Shown: piece by piece, positions 16,378 to 24,471 of the stretch | Layout: each line of letters starts with the position of its first letter | Numbering within the stretch: position 1 is the stretch's first letter | DNA from: GCA-2718595 sp963935005 | GTDB taxonomy: Bacteria; Gemmatimonadota; Gemmatimonadetes; Longimicrobiales; Gaopeijiaceae | NCBI GenBank assembly: GCA_963935005.1 | Contig: CAWWAX010000002.1 | Location: 27,274 to 91,273 of the forward strand | Length of the DNA: 64,000 nt | Reading direction: 5' to 3' | Program-made: the position numbers and the translations under genes | Notes under the pieces: model-generated | Database searches by the model: none | The model's input: only the letters and a program-made list of their open reading frames with translations | What the model was told of the DNA's origin: nothing

Positions 16378-16850
16378 CTGTCTACCCTGAAGCCAGAAAT
16401 AGTACCACTACAAATCATTTTGCCATCTCCAGTCGTCATCATTGCCTTTGTTCGTAGTTTGTTGCGACGAAAAAAAACCTTTTCCGCCGATATGAACACC
16501 TTTTCTCCAGGTAAAACGACGCCACTGAACTCTACATCAGCGTCCACAAATAAAGCTAGCTTGCTTTCCACACCTGCCAAACCTTCTTCCAATGCAAAAA
16601 GATATATTCCCAAGCTAACCACACCTACCTGTGCCAGTGATTCGAGAAGTATCACTCCAGGTGTGATAGGGTTCCCAGGAAAGTGGCCATTATAAAAATC
16701 TGCCTCGGGTTTAAAACGATAATGGGCGGCAATATGGAACTCATCCACTTCGGTAATTTCATCTACGAAACGAAAAGGCTCTTGTTGAGGTAGTAACGCC
16801 AAGATTTCATGACGATTTAATCTGACACTTTGAGTATTTTCGTTACTCAC
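16374..16850 (-). CDS. FabZ-like (3R)-hydroxyacyl-ACP dehydratase
   Basis: A hotdog-fold dehydratase of 158 residues. The FabZ active site is visible: His56 in YNGHFPGNPITPGVILLE and Glu70 at the end of the same motif. LLPQQEPFRFVDEITEV is the usual N-terminal strand. It removes water from 3-hydroxyacyl-ACP. The frame runs up to 16865, but the GTG at 16850 has GGGAG eight bases upstream and leaves an 8-nt overlap with the FabA-like stop. A dedicated FabZ beside a FabA in one cluster is unusual and suggests two dehydration modes within one pathway. Confidence 0.87.
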   Translation of the reverse strand: MSNENTQSVRLNRHEILALLPQQEPFRFVDEITEVDEFHIAAHYRFKPEADFYNGHFPGNPITPGVILLESLAQVGVVSLGIYLFALEEGLAGVESKLALFVDADVEFSGVVLPGEKVFISAEKVFFRRNKLRTKAMMTTGDGKMICSGTISGFRVDR

Positions 16851-17436
16851 TACCCATTCTCCCACCTTTTGATCTCGATGTTGGCTTAGGATAGTCTGGA
16901 TAATCTATATCACGGAACACTCCAACCTTAGCTCTTTTAATTTCATAAATTGGTTCATCATCAATCAATACTGTAGCATCGCCAATAACTACAGATGAAC
17001 CTGAGTTGACCAAATCTTGATAGCGAACAACCCTAACGTCGTATCTCATAACCCCGTCATAAGGCCTGATCTGTCCAAAAAACTCAACTTCAGAACAACC
17101 CAAAGCCCGTCCACTTCCCAAAGATCCCCTCCAGGCGCAATAAAGGCCTAGCAATTGCCACACACCATCCACACCCAAACATCCTGGTTGTACGGGATCT
17201 CCCAAAAAATGACACTGAAAAAACCAATCGTCGACGTTGACGTCACGCTCGGCAACCATTCTGCCCTTATTACCCTTACGAGAAATGTGCTCTATTCGAT
17301 CGATCATAAGCATCGGAGGCAACGGCAGCCTAGTGTTGTATCCTTTAGGGGCGTCACTAAAGAGGTTTCCATAGGCTAGCGCCAACACCTCTTCTTTCGA
17401 GAAATTAGAACGATTCTTAAAGTCTTCGTAATTCAC
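16843..17436 (-). CDS. FabA-like 3-hydroxyacyl-ACP dehydratase/isomerase
   Basis: The protein (197 residues from the chosen start) carries the FabA signature WFFQCHFLGDPVQPGCLGVD, with active-site His76 and Asp90 matching E. coli FabA His70/Asp84, followed by GVWQLLGLYCAWRGS and GRALGCSEVEFFGQI. In E. coli this enzyme dehydrates 3-hydroxydecanoyl-ACP and isomerises the product to the cis-3 form for unsaturated fatty acids. An N-terminal extension of ~25 residues and a basic C-terminal tail differ from E. coli. The frame extends to 17472, but GTG 17436 overlaps the KAS III stop as GTGA. Isomerase activity cannot be inferred from the active-site pair alone. Confidence 0.85.
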   Translation of the reverse strand: MNYEDFKNRSNFSKEEVLALAYGNLFSDAPKGYNTRLPLPPMLMIDRIEHISRKGNKGRMVAERDVNVDDWFFQCHFLGDPVQPGCLGVDGVWQLLGLYCAWRGSLGSGRALGCSEVEFFGQIRPYDGVMRYDVRVVRYQDLVNSGSSVVIGDATVLIDDEPIYEIKRAKVGVFRDIDYPDYPKPTSRSKGGRMGSE

Positions 17437-18428
17437 TGGCTTGCTCCGAATTGCAAAATGTAACTCGACCAAGAAAGACCAGAGCCGACACCTACAACTG
17501 CAATTTCATCGTGGTCCGACCACGAATCCCAGTTCATCGACACCACTGAAGGCGCCCCAGCTGCTCCTGTATTTCCATAATGCTCCACATTGGTATGGTG
17601 TCTTTCTTTTTCAATCCCACAGCTATTACAAACTGTTTCCAGCATCCTTAAGTTGGCCTGATGCCCTATGAAATGTAACCGGTAGCCAGGCGAAGGAAAC
17701 ACTTTTTGGATAGAACGAAGACAGCGGATCGTTTTTTTAATAGCAAACATTTGAACCGTTCGACCTTCTTGCTGAAAATGACCAAACAACGGAACCACCA
17801 CCTTGTCATATCCCGCAGGACTAGATTCAAAGGTATTATTTAGAATGCTCATAGTTGAGGGGGTTCTCGTTGAAATCACAGCAGCGGTCGTGCAGTCCCC
17901 CCACAATACAGATGCTGATCTATCTGAATAATCAACGGTGGTAGTCAAGCTTTCTGGAGTTACTAACAAGATATACTCCGGTAATTTTTCTGGTTGCATC
18001 ATTGAAATCATATACAAAGCAGCCCACATACTTGTACAAGCGGAATTTACGTCAATAGATGGAACTTCCATATCTAGAGCTCTGGCTATTGTACAGGCGT
18101 CAGCGGGAGATGAGAACCCCGGCCTACTAGAACCTGCAATGACCATCCCGATAGATTCCTTGGATAAGCCAGCACGATCAAGGGCCAGTTGCGCTGCGAT
18201 CTTTCCTGTAGTCGCGTGGGTATACATGCTGGCTTCAGTAGTACCTCTAGGATCTAGATTCTGAGTTTCTTTGATATAGTCAAGAGACAACACAGTCCTC
18301 CTGCTGTGAATACCGACCCGCTCCAAAATCCACTGCTCGTCAGTACCGATATCCAGCTCTTCTAAGAATTTATTAGTGATAATATTTTCAGGATGAAAAT
18401 GACCGAGACCATGCAAGAAAAAACTCAT
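17433..18428 (-). CDS. 3-oxoacyl-ACP synthase III (FabH-like)
   Basis: A 331-residue initiating condensing enzyme. Catalytic residues are Cys131 (VNSACTSMWAAL), His256 (FIGHQANLRML) and Asn286 (HYGNTGAAGAPSV). The N-terminal ERVGIHSRR is also typical. FabH enzymes condense an acyl-CoA primer with malonyl-ACP. The loop after GTTEASMYTHATTG is longer than in housekeeping FabH, which may reflect a different primer. ATG 18428 overlaps the stop of the reductase upstream (ATGA); the 3' end overlaps the FabA-like gene by 4 nt. It presumably starts the chain for this cluster; the primer is unknown. Confidence 0.88.
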   Translation of the reverse strand: MSFFLHGLGHFHPENIITNKFLEELDIGTDEQWILERVGIHSRRTVLSLDYIKETQNLDPRGTTEASMYTHATTGKIAAQLALDRAGLSKESIGMVIAGSSRPGFSSPADACTIARALDMEVPSIDVNSACTSMWAALYMISMMQPEKLPEYILLVTPESLTTTVDYSDRSASVLWGDCTTAAVISTRTPSTMSILNNTFESSPAGYDKVVVPLFGHFQQEGRTVQMFAIKKTIRCLRSIQKVFPSPGYRLHFIGHQANLRMLETVCNSCGIEKERHHTNVEHYGNTGAAGAPSVVSMNWDSWSDHDEIAVVGVGSGLSWSSYILQFGASQ

Positions 18429-19375
18429 CTAGAAGCCCCCGAGATACTCTCCCCTCCATCCACACGTATTATCTCACCATTAATCCAAGAAGACTCTGGC
18501 AGGGCCAGCAAGTAGACTACATTGGCCACATCTGCCGGTGTTGTGAGTCTCTTAAAAGGATTGCGAATACGCGCTTGAGCTTTTAGGTGGTCATTCCCTG
18601 GAATCATACGAAGAGCGGGAGTGTCCGTTACACCCGCCTGGATGATATTCGATCTAATACCCAAAGAGGCCATTTCAACAGCGATTGAACGCGAAACTGA
18701 CTCCAAGGCCACCTTCGCAGCTCCAACCGCCGCATAGCCTTTCCAGGCGATCCTATTCCCCTCACTGGTCAACCCCAGGACTCGTGCATCTTCGGAGAAT
18801 AACTTCCTTTCTGCCACAGCTTGGGTCCACGCCAAAAGATTAGTACCCATCGACTCAATGGTGCGGGCCATATCTTCTTCCTCAAGAAAACTCTCTGAAG
18901 AATAATTTGGAGGAGTGGTTAAGCCTTGCAAGCCATCACAGCCTTCAGCGAAGAGCTTGTCCACAACTCCAGCCAACTTAGAATCTTCAACGCCAAGCTC
19001 GTCAGCTAATCGCTTACGAGAATCCTCATTTGTCACACTTTCTGGAGCAATCAGTTTCAAATTGCCAAAAGCTATAGAGTGTAGCACAACTCTAACCTTT
19101 CCAGTGACGTCCAGTGTCTCCCCTAATTCATCCAAAATCTCTTTTCTCACATCCGAATTAAGCGCATCTTTGTTGAAACTCAGCAAGGACACCCCCTCAC
19201 TACGGATCTTGTCGAACTCGGGTTCGATACGGCTCATAGCACCTCGCCTATCCCTATGTACAAGACAAATATTTAAACCGTGACAAGCCAATTTCTGTGC
19301 CGTAGCGAGCCCGAAACCACTGGAACCACCTAAAATGATCGCCCATTCGTCAGAGGAAAATACCTTAGAAGACAT
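18425..19375 (-). CDS. FabI-like short-chain enoyl-ACP reductase
   Basis: A 316-residue Rossmann-fold reductase with the cofactor loop ILGGSSGFGLATAQ. The catalytic pair is Tyr214 and Lys221 (GYAAVGAAKVALES). The Y-x6-K spacing is that of FabI enoyl reductases, not the Y-x3-K of FabG ketoreductases, and LHSIAFGNLKLI matches the FabI strand before the active site. It probably saturates the trans-2 double bond using NAD(P)H. AGGAGGAA precedes ATG 19375, the strongest ribosome site of the cluster, so this gene probably opens it. No ketoreductase or malonyl transferase is present in the cluster, so those steps must come from elsewhere. A second FabI is at 43788-44696. Confidence 0.82.
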   Translation of the reverse strand: MSSKVFSSDEWAIILGGSSGFGLATAQKLACHGLNICLVHRDRRGAMSRIEPEFDKIRSEGVSLLSFNKDALNSDVRKEILDELGETLDVTGKVRVVLHSIAFGNLKLIAPESVTNEDSRKRLADELGVEDSKLAGVVDKLFAEGCDGLQGLTTPPNYSSESFLEEEDMARTIESMGTNLLAWTQAVAERKLFSEDARVLGLTSEGNRIAWKGYAAVGAAKVALESVSRSIAVEMASLGIRSNIIQAGVTDTPALRMIPGNDHLKAQARIRNPFKRLTTPADVANVVYLLALPESSWINGEIIRVDGGESISGASR

Positions 19376-19395
19376 TTGAAATTATTCCTCCTATT

Positions 19396-19665
19396 CTAAG
19401 AACCGAAAACATTCAGTTGTCGATTGTACTTGATTGTTAGAGATCGACCTAGGGGTCCACGTGCCATCCCATTCACTAGATCTTCAAACCCCTGAATATC
19501 ATTGTATACAGCAAATAAACCAGTACCAGCAGTATTCAGCCATCCAAATCTGAGATTTGCCGATAGTCTATCGATTTGATCACTATATTCCACCAAAGAA
19601 TGAAGATAAATGCGTGGAGAGAAAAACATCACCTCTGCCATACCAGGAATCTTAGTTTCAAACAT
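19396..19665 (-). pseudogene. C-terminal fragment of a DUF5916-type outer-membrane protein
   Basis: The 89 residues read MAEVMFFSPRIYLHSLVEYS, then DRLSANLRFGWLNTAGTGLF, AVYNDIQGFED and RSLTIKYNRQLNVF. This is the look of the last beta strands of DUF5916 proteins, large secreted proteins with an N-terminal carbohydrate-binding-like domain and a C-terminal barrel. Those run to about 700-900 residues, so over 85% is missing. It has an ATG (19665) and an AGG nearby, 13 nt after the M28 peptidase stop, so it could still be translated. I read it as a deletion remnant. A short stand-alone gene is less likely. Assignment is by eye. Confidence 0.55.
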
Positions 19666-19678
19666 TCTTTTACCTATG

Positions 19679-21097
19679 TTATCGAGGCAAGCGCTCTGGC
19701 ATTTCAGCCACTACGTAAGCCATAACCGCCATCGTAGCAACTACCCTGGCTAGCTCATCAGGATCAAGCTTATCTAAAGTGTCACCATTTGTATGGTGGT
19801 ACCAAAAATACTTGGAACCATCTACTTGAAGGCCCATACCTGGAACACCCTCGGCCATAAGTGGAGCAATATCTGCTCCTCCGCCTCCTCTAGTAATGGA
19901 ATTCGAACCGACTGGTTCCAGTAAAGCCCCTATAGCACTCACTATTTGAAATGCTTCTTCTGAGCCAGTGAAACCAAAACCTTGTGGTGAGAATACCCCT
20001 CCATCTGACTCCATAGCCAAAACATGCTTGCTACCATCAGGATCATTCTGTCTTCGATATTCATCTCCGCCAGGACCTCCGTTTTCCTCACTGGTCCACC
20101 CCACTGCACGGATAGTTCGACGAGGCCTCAAACCCAATTCCTTAAGCAATCGGATAGCTTCCCAAGCCGCCACTACCCCACCTCCATCATCCATCGCCCC
20201 CTGGCCTACATCCCAGGAATCGATATGCCCTCCAAAGACTACGATTTCTTCCGGAAATTCCCTTCCTGTTATTTCACTCATAACATTGCGTGAAGGTGCA
20301 TCTGGGAACCATTCAGCCCCCATGATAAGGTTGACCTCCACTCTCTGATCCCTGTCTATGATCCTTTTTATCATCATGGAATGTTCCATCGTAATAGCTG
20401 CTGCAGGAATTCGAGTCACACCATCCTGGTAAGACATGTTTCCAGTGTGTGGAGTCTGGATTCCAAAAGGGCCTACAGATCTCAACAACATCGCTACGGC
20501 ACCGGCTTTTGCAGCTTCGACAGCTCCTTGACGCCGGTATAAACCCGTTTCTCCATAGGTCGTGAACTCAACGTCGTACAAAACTATACGTCCTGCGGCC
20601 TCTTCTTTTCGCTGATTTAGCTCTTCAAAACTATTCACAACCATGACTTCTGCTTTTATACCGCCGACAGGCGTCCCTATACTTCCGCCGAGACCAAGCA
20701 TCGGCATCGGCATTACTCTGGGTAAAGTCATGATTACAGACTCTTGGCCTCTTTCCCAATGAGGTACCATCACATGATCTGTACGAACATTGTCGAGTCC
20801 GTCGTTCTCCATTTGCTGCACAATCCAATCGATCGCCTGTTCTAAGGCTACACTGCCACTTAATCTGTGGCCAAAAGTGTCTACAAGATCTCCTAGGCGT
20901 TCATAGGCCCGATGGGTCCCAGTAGCTGCTTCGATAATTCTATTCGCATCTCTTTGATAAACGGACATTGCAACATCCTGACCTGCAACTCCAGAATAAA
21001 ACCCAAGGAAGCTAGCTCCCAAACATAAAAGGATTGCTCGACGAAAAACCTGTACGACTTTCGACTCTTTTACCCATTCTAAATGTAGTCTATTCAT
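19679..21097 (-). CDS. Secreted M28-family metallopeptidase (carboxypeptidase Q-like)
   Basis: A 472-residue zinc aminopeptidase/carboxypeptidase. The N-terminus has a signal peptide (hydrophobic ILLCLGASFLGFYSG). Two-zinc ligands are visible: VVFGGHIDSWDVGQGAMDDG (His and bridging Asp), WTSEENGGPGG (catalytic Glu pair), AMESDGG (Asp) and FWYHHTNGDTLDKLDPDEL (final His). An inserted PA-like domain lies between (about residues 130-260). It cleaves small peptides in the periplasm or outside the cell and supplies amino acids. GGAGAAATGG precedes ATG 21097. It may share a transcript with the downstream DUF5916 fragment and fatty-acid cluster. A second M28 enzyme is at 59959-61557. Confidence 0.92.
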   Translation of the reverse strand: MNRLHLEWVKESKVVQVFRRAILLCLGASFLGFYSGVAGQDVAMSVYQRDANRIIEAATGTHRAYERLGDLVDTFGHRLSGSVALEQAIDWIVQQMENDGLDNVRTDHVMVPHWERGQESVIMTLPRVMPMPMLGLGGSIGTPVGGIKAEVMVVNSFEELNQRKEEAAGRIVLYDVEFTTYGETGLYRRQGAVEAAKAGAVAMLLRSVGPFGIQTPHTGNMSYQDGVTRIPAAAITMEHSMMIKRIIDRDQRVEVNLIMGAEWFPDAPSRNVMSEITGREFPEEIVVFGGHIDSWDVGQGAMDDGGGVVAAWEAIRLLKELGLRPRRTIRAVGWTSEENGGPGGDEYRRQNDPDGSKHVLAMESDGGVFSPQGFGFTGSEEAFQIVSAIGALLEPVGSNSITRGGGGADIAPLMAEGVPGMGLQVDGSKYFWYHHTNGDTLDKLDPDELARVVATMAVMAYVVAEMPERLPR

Positions 21098-21147
21098 TTT
21101 CCATTTCTCCTATGAAGCGATATTCCACGAGTGACCTTTTCCACCAT

Positions 21148-21738
21148 TTATTTCCCGTCTTTGGGACAAGGCTTGTAATCGACTTGATCATCCTCTTCGA
21201 TCCAGGAACCACATTTCTCATCCATACAAAATACTCCCTTTGACCTTAGCCCCCCATCTTCATCATATTCCTCGTAAGGTCCATGCTGGTGGTCGCCTTT
21301 CCAGTTCACTTTTTCATGGATCTGACCATTAGCATAATACTCTATCCATAAACCATTTCTCCGACCCGCATCGTAAAATCCTCTCTGTTGCAACTGGCCG
21401 TTATCATAGTTCTCCCTGTACTCGCCAACCCTACTTTCACTGTTCTCACCTTCTTCAAACTGTGTAATCTTCCAAACTGACCCATTCTGATGAAAGGATG
21501 TCCAGATACCTATTCTCTTGCCAAAAGAGTACTCTCCCAAGACTGAGACCTCACCATTCACAAAATACTCTTTGTACTTTCCATCTCTTTGTCCTCTATA
21601 GTGTCCACCTTCTCTTAACAGAGGGCGTTCTTCATAGTAATCTTTGAACCAACCCCTTCCCCTAGGCGCTCCACAACCCGGACAAGCAGATGCCTTGTCT
21701 GAGATTTCTTTAGAACATTCATAGCATGAAACCAACAC
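21148..21738 (-). CDS. Zinc-ribbon protein with MORN/YwqK-type repeats
   Basis: A 196-residue protein. The N-terminus is a zinc ribbon with CYEC and CPGCG pairs (about residues 5-23). The rest is a series of degenerate MORN-2 repeats: EYFVNGEVSVLGEYSFGK, ENYDNGQLQQRGFYDAG, EYYANGQIHEKVNWKG and EEYDEDGGLRSKGVF, each followed by a turn such as RNGLW. Such YwqK-like repeats are annotated as toxin-antitoxin component in B. subtilis, but most are of unknown role, probably binding. The start is a GTG at 21738. No toxin gene lies beside it. It is followed by the M28 peptidase on the same strand. Confidence 0.75.
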   Translation of the reverse strand: MLVSCYECSKEISDKASACPGCGAPRGRGWFKDYYEERPLLREGGHYRGQRDGKYKEYFVNGEVSVLGEYSFGKRIGIWTSFHQNGSVWKITQFEEGENSESRVGEYRENYDNGQLQQRGFYDAGRRNGLWIEYYANGQIHEKVNWKGDHQHGPYEEYDEDGGLRSKGVFCMDEKCGSWIEEDDQVDYKPCPKDGK

Positions 21739-21790
21739 TATTTATTAACACTCCCCATTTAAATCTATTTCTATGTTTATGGTCAACATA

Positions 21791-22882
21791 TTAATCACTA
21801 GTCTTGATGTTTATTTGCTCTAGAGCCCAAGCGGCATGCTCACGTACTAAGGATTCTGGATCATCTAGTGCTCGCCGTAATACGGGAATACACTCGGAAG
21901 AACCCCAGTTGCCCATAGCTACACAAACATTTCTCAGCAGTCCCTTGCGTTTTGCACGATTGATGGGTGATTTTCTATACCTAGCCTGAAAGCCTGCCTC
22001 GTCCATCTTAACCAGTTCCTCTCCTAAATCCAGCAAGTCAGGCCCATCCAGTTCCTCTCCTGTTTTAAATGCAGGCTCCGATGTCGATGTAGCAAATCTT
22101 TTGTTCCAAGGGCAAACATCCTGACAAATGTCACATCCGTATACCCTATTCCCTATCTTAGGTCGCAATTCAAAAGGGATACTTCCCTTATGCTCGATGG
22201 TCAGATACGAGATACATTTTCGTGCATCCATAACTGGAGCCCCATTGGAGTCTCGCCCCAAAAGTGCACCGGTTGGACAGCTGTCCAAACAATCTCTACA
22301 CGACCCGCAATGATCCTTCGAAAAAGATTGATCGGGCGAGATATCCAAATCCATCAGTAGCACTCCTAAGAAGAAAAACGATCCCTTCCTAGGATTAATA
22401 AGCATAGTGTTTTTACCAAACCATCCAATGCCAGCTCTCTGTGCTAACTCTCTCTCCAGTATAGGTCCCGTATCCACGTACAGGCGTGCTTCTACCCCAT
22501 TGTCTACAAAATCATTCAGCCAGCTATGGAGATCCTTTAGTTTCTTTCCGATGACATCATGGTAATCTTCACCCCGGGCATACCTTGCAAAAATAGCCCG
22601 GGATTGATCATCAAGGTGATCGATAGAATCGTCCTGGAAATAGTTTTGTGCGACCACCAGTGCTGTCTGGACGGAAGGCAAGGTTTCGGTGAGATCAGAA
22701 CGCCTACTCACTGAATCTTTTCTAGCCAAATATTGCATTTCACCGTGCGAGCCCTCGTCCAACCAGTCCAGGTAAAAATCCATATGAGAACTTGGCTCTA
22801 CACTCGCGATACCATAATACTCAAACCCCAGTGTTTGAATCTTTTTCTCTAGGCTCTGTCTAAAGTCTACTTTTTCGCTCAT
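21791..22882 (-). CDS. queG: Epoxyqueuosine reductase QueG
   Basis: QueG is a cobalamin and 4Fe-4S enzyme that reduces epoxyqueuosine in tRNA to queuosine, the last step of the modification. The 363 residues show the N-terminal GFEYYGIASV region, the catalytic RARLYVDTGPILERELAQ-like strand (EARLYVDTGPILEREL), the two 4Fe-4S motifs CGSCRDCLDSCPTGAL and CDICQDVCPWNKRF, and a C-terminal HEAT-like helix pair (DDPESLVREHAAWALEQI). The length is normal. AGGGTG precedes the ATG at 22882. Neighbours are unrelated, so it appears to be a single gene. Confidence 0.95.
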   Translation of the reverse strand: MSEKVDFRQSLEKKIQTLGFEYYGIASVEPSSHMDFYLDWLDEGSHGEMQYLARKDSVSRRSDLTETLPSVQTALVVAQNYFQDDSIDHLDDQSRAIFARYARGEDYHDVIGKKLKDLHSWLNDFVDNGVEARLYVDTGPILERELAQRAGIGWFGKNTMLINPRKGSFFFLGVLLMDLDISPDQSFSKDHCGSCRDCLDSCPTGALLGRDSNGAPVMDARKCISYLTIEHKGSIPFELRPKIGNRVYGCDICQDVCPWNKRFATSTSEPAFKTGEELDGPDLLDLGEELVKMDEAGFQARYRKSPINRAKRKGLLRNVCVAMGNWGSSECIPVLRRALDDPESLVREHAAWALEQINIKTSD

Positions 22883-23003
22883 AGCACCCTATCGTTGCAT
22901 ACCGACAAACCTTAAGGTTACATCTTCACTTCCAAATACCAGGATAAACAAACCTACAAACTCTTTCGAGTGCCAGCACACTTACTAATTTGAGAACCTA
23001 CCC

Positions 23004-24122
23004 ATGGAGCTTAACAAAATCCGTTCGGAATTCCCCATCCTCAAAAATAAGACCTATTTAAACTCCTGTTCCCTTGGGGCCCTCTCCCTGCGTTCCATGA
23101 GTCATTTAGAGGAGTTTCAGAAAATATGGAACGACTGGGGTGCTTCCGCTTGGTATAACACCTGGGGAAACGTCATAGAGGAACTCCGCGGTCGTGTCTC
23201 TACATTCTTAAACATCCAACCAGAGGAATTAGCTTTTTTGCCCTCCACATCCACTGCACTATCGGTAATAGCTGAATCTGTTAGCTACAGAAAACGAAAT
23301 AAAGTTATCTGTACCGAGTTGGACTTTCCGACCCTGGCATTTCAATGGGCAGTCAAGCCAGATATCGAATTGGTTGTTCTCCCCAGTATTGATGGAATCC
23401 ACATCGATCCTCAACAGTTCGCCGATGCAGTGGATGAAAAAACCGCCTTCATTGCTACTAGCCACGTTTTTTACACCACTGGCTATATTCAGGATATAGA
23501 GGTCCTGGCTGATATAGCACACAAATCTGGCGCTTTCTTACTTGTTGATGGATATCAAGCACCTGGACAAATACCTGTCGACTTGAAAAATAGTTTGGTG
23601 GATTTCTATACCACTGGATCCCTCAAATGGCTGTGTGGAGGACCGGGTCTTTCTTATCTTTATGTTCGGAATGAACTCATAGAAACAATGCAACCAAGAA
23701 TCACAAGCTGGTTTGCCTCCAGAGATCAATTCGATTTTCAGCTAGATCAATTCGAGCCGCGTCAGGACTCTCGGCGATTCGAAATGGGTACCCCTGCGCT
23801 CCCTACTATATATACCGCATTGGGTGGCCAAAAATGTATCGACGAAGTCGGTATAGAAAAGATACACAATAGAAACACCTTTCTGAGAGAATACCTTATT
23901 GACAACCTCCTACAGCTGGGCCTAGACCTAACAATTGCAGAAGACCCCACAAGTCGCTCAGCTATAGTGATGATCAAGTCAGATCACCCTGAAAGGATTG
24001 TAGCAAAATTGTCTGAGAAAGATGTCATCCTTGACAATCGGCCAGGACATGTCAGAGTAAGCCCGCATTTCTACAATACTACCGAAGACCTCGATCGTCT
24101 CATCAACTGCTGGCCAACCTAA
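23004..24122 (+). CDS. Class V PLP-dependent aminotransferase (kynureninase/desulfurase-like)
   Basis: A 372-residue fold-type I enzyme. LLVDGYQAPGQIPVDL carries the Asp that binds the pyridine nitrogen, and the Schiff-base lysine is in TTGSLKWLCGGPG. The N-terminal YLNSCSLGALS is typical of class V enzymes that cleave C-S or C-C bonds. The kynureninase-like 'SLKW.CGGPG' is suggestive, but substrate residues cannot be judged by eye. It is the first gene after divergent QueG, with about 120 nt of intergenic DNA that could hold both promoters, and it converges on the MazG-like gene. A related enzyme is at 47836-49029. Confidence 0.8.
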   Translation: MELNKIRSEFPILKNKTYLNSCSLGALSLRSMSHLEEFQKIWNDWGASAWYNTWGNVIEELRGRVSTFLNIQPEELAFLPSTSTALSVIAESVSYRKRNKVICTELDFPTLAFQWAVKPDIELVVLPSIDGIHIDPQQFADAVDEKTAFIATSHVFYTTGYIQDIEVLADIAHKSGAFLLVDGYQAPGQIPVDLKNSLVDFYTTGSLKWLCGGPGLSYLYVRNELIETMQPRITSWFASRDQFDFQLDQFEPRQDSRRFEMGTPALPTIYTALGGQKCIDEVGIEKIHNRNTFLREYLIDNLLQLGLDLTIAEDPTSRSAIVMIKSDHPERIVAKLSEKDVILDNRPGHVRVSPHFYNTTEDLDRLINCWPT

Positions 24123-24138
24123 TGCAACCATGTTGACC

Positions 24139-24471
24139 TTAGGAACCAGCTTCCTGGGAATCCACCTTAAGTGTCCACCTATCACTATCTCGATCTCGGT
24201 ATTTCTTCATGACAGACTGGAAAGCCTCTCCTAGATCGATATCCTGGCTGTTCGCAATACAAATGATTACGAATAAAACGTCAGCTAATTCTTCGGACAC
24301 TTCCTGATCTTTCTCCTCTATTTTCTTCGACTTACTACCAAAGTTGTGGTTCATAATACGGGAGAGCTCTCCCACTTCTTCCATCAACCGGGCAAGGTTA
24401 TCCAAGGGAGGCCAGTAACCCTCTTCAAATCGAGAAATCCATTCATCAACCTGTTTTTGTAATTCCCTCAT
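24139..24471 (-). CDS. MazG-like nucleotide pyrophosphohydrolase
   Basis: A 110-residue all-alpha NTP pyrophosphatase. The metal-binding EEVGEL and EELADVLFVII motifs (E-x2-E ... E-x2-D type) are present, separated by about 30 residues. Such single-domain proteins (RS21-C6/MazG-like) hydrolyse non-canonical or excess nucleoside triphosphates in house-cleaning. The ATG overlaps the stop of the dehydrogenase upstream by 4 nt, so they form a two-gene operon. Confidence 0.8.
   Translation of the reverse strand: MRELQKQVDEWISRFEEGYWPPLDNLARLMEEVGELSRIMNHNFGSKSKKIEEKDQEVSEELADVLFVIICIANSQDIDLGEAFQSVMKKYRDRDSDRWTLKVDSQEAGS

Noticed and set aside
21148..21738. YwqK-like protein as antitoxin of a toxin-antitoxin pair
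   Set aside because: No toxin-like gene is adjacent. The MORN-repeat fold alone does not show this role.
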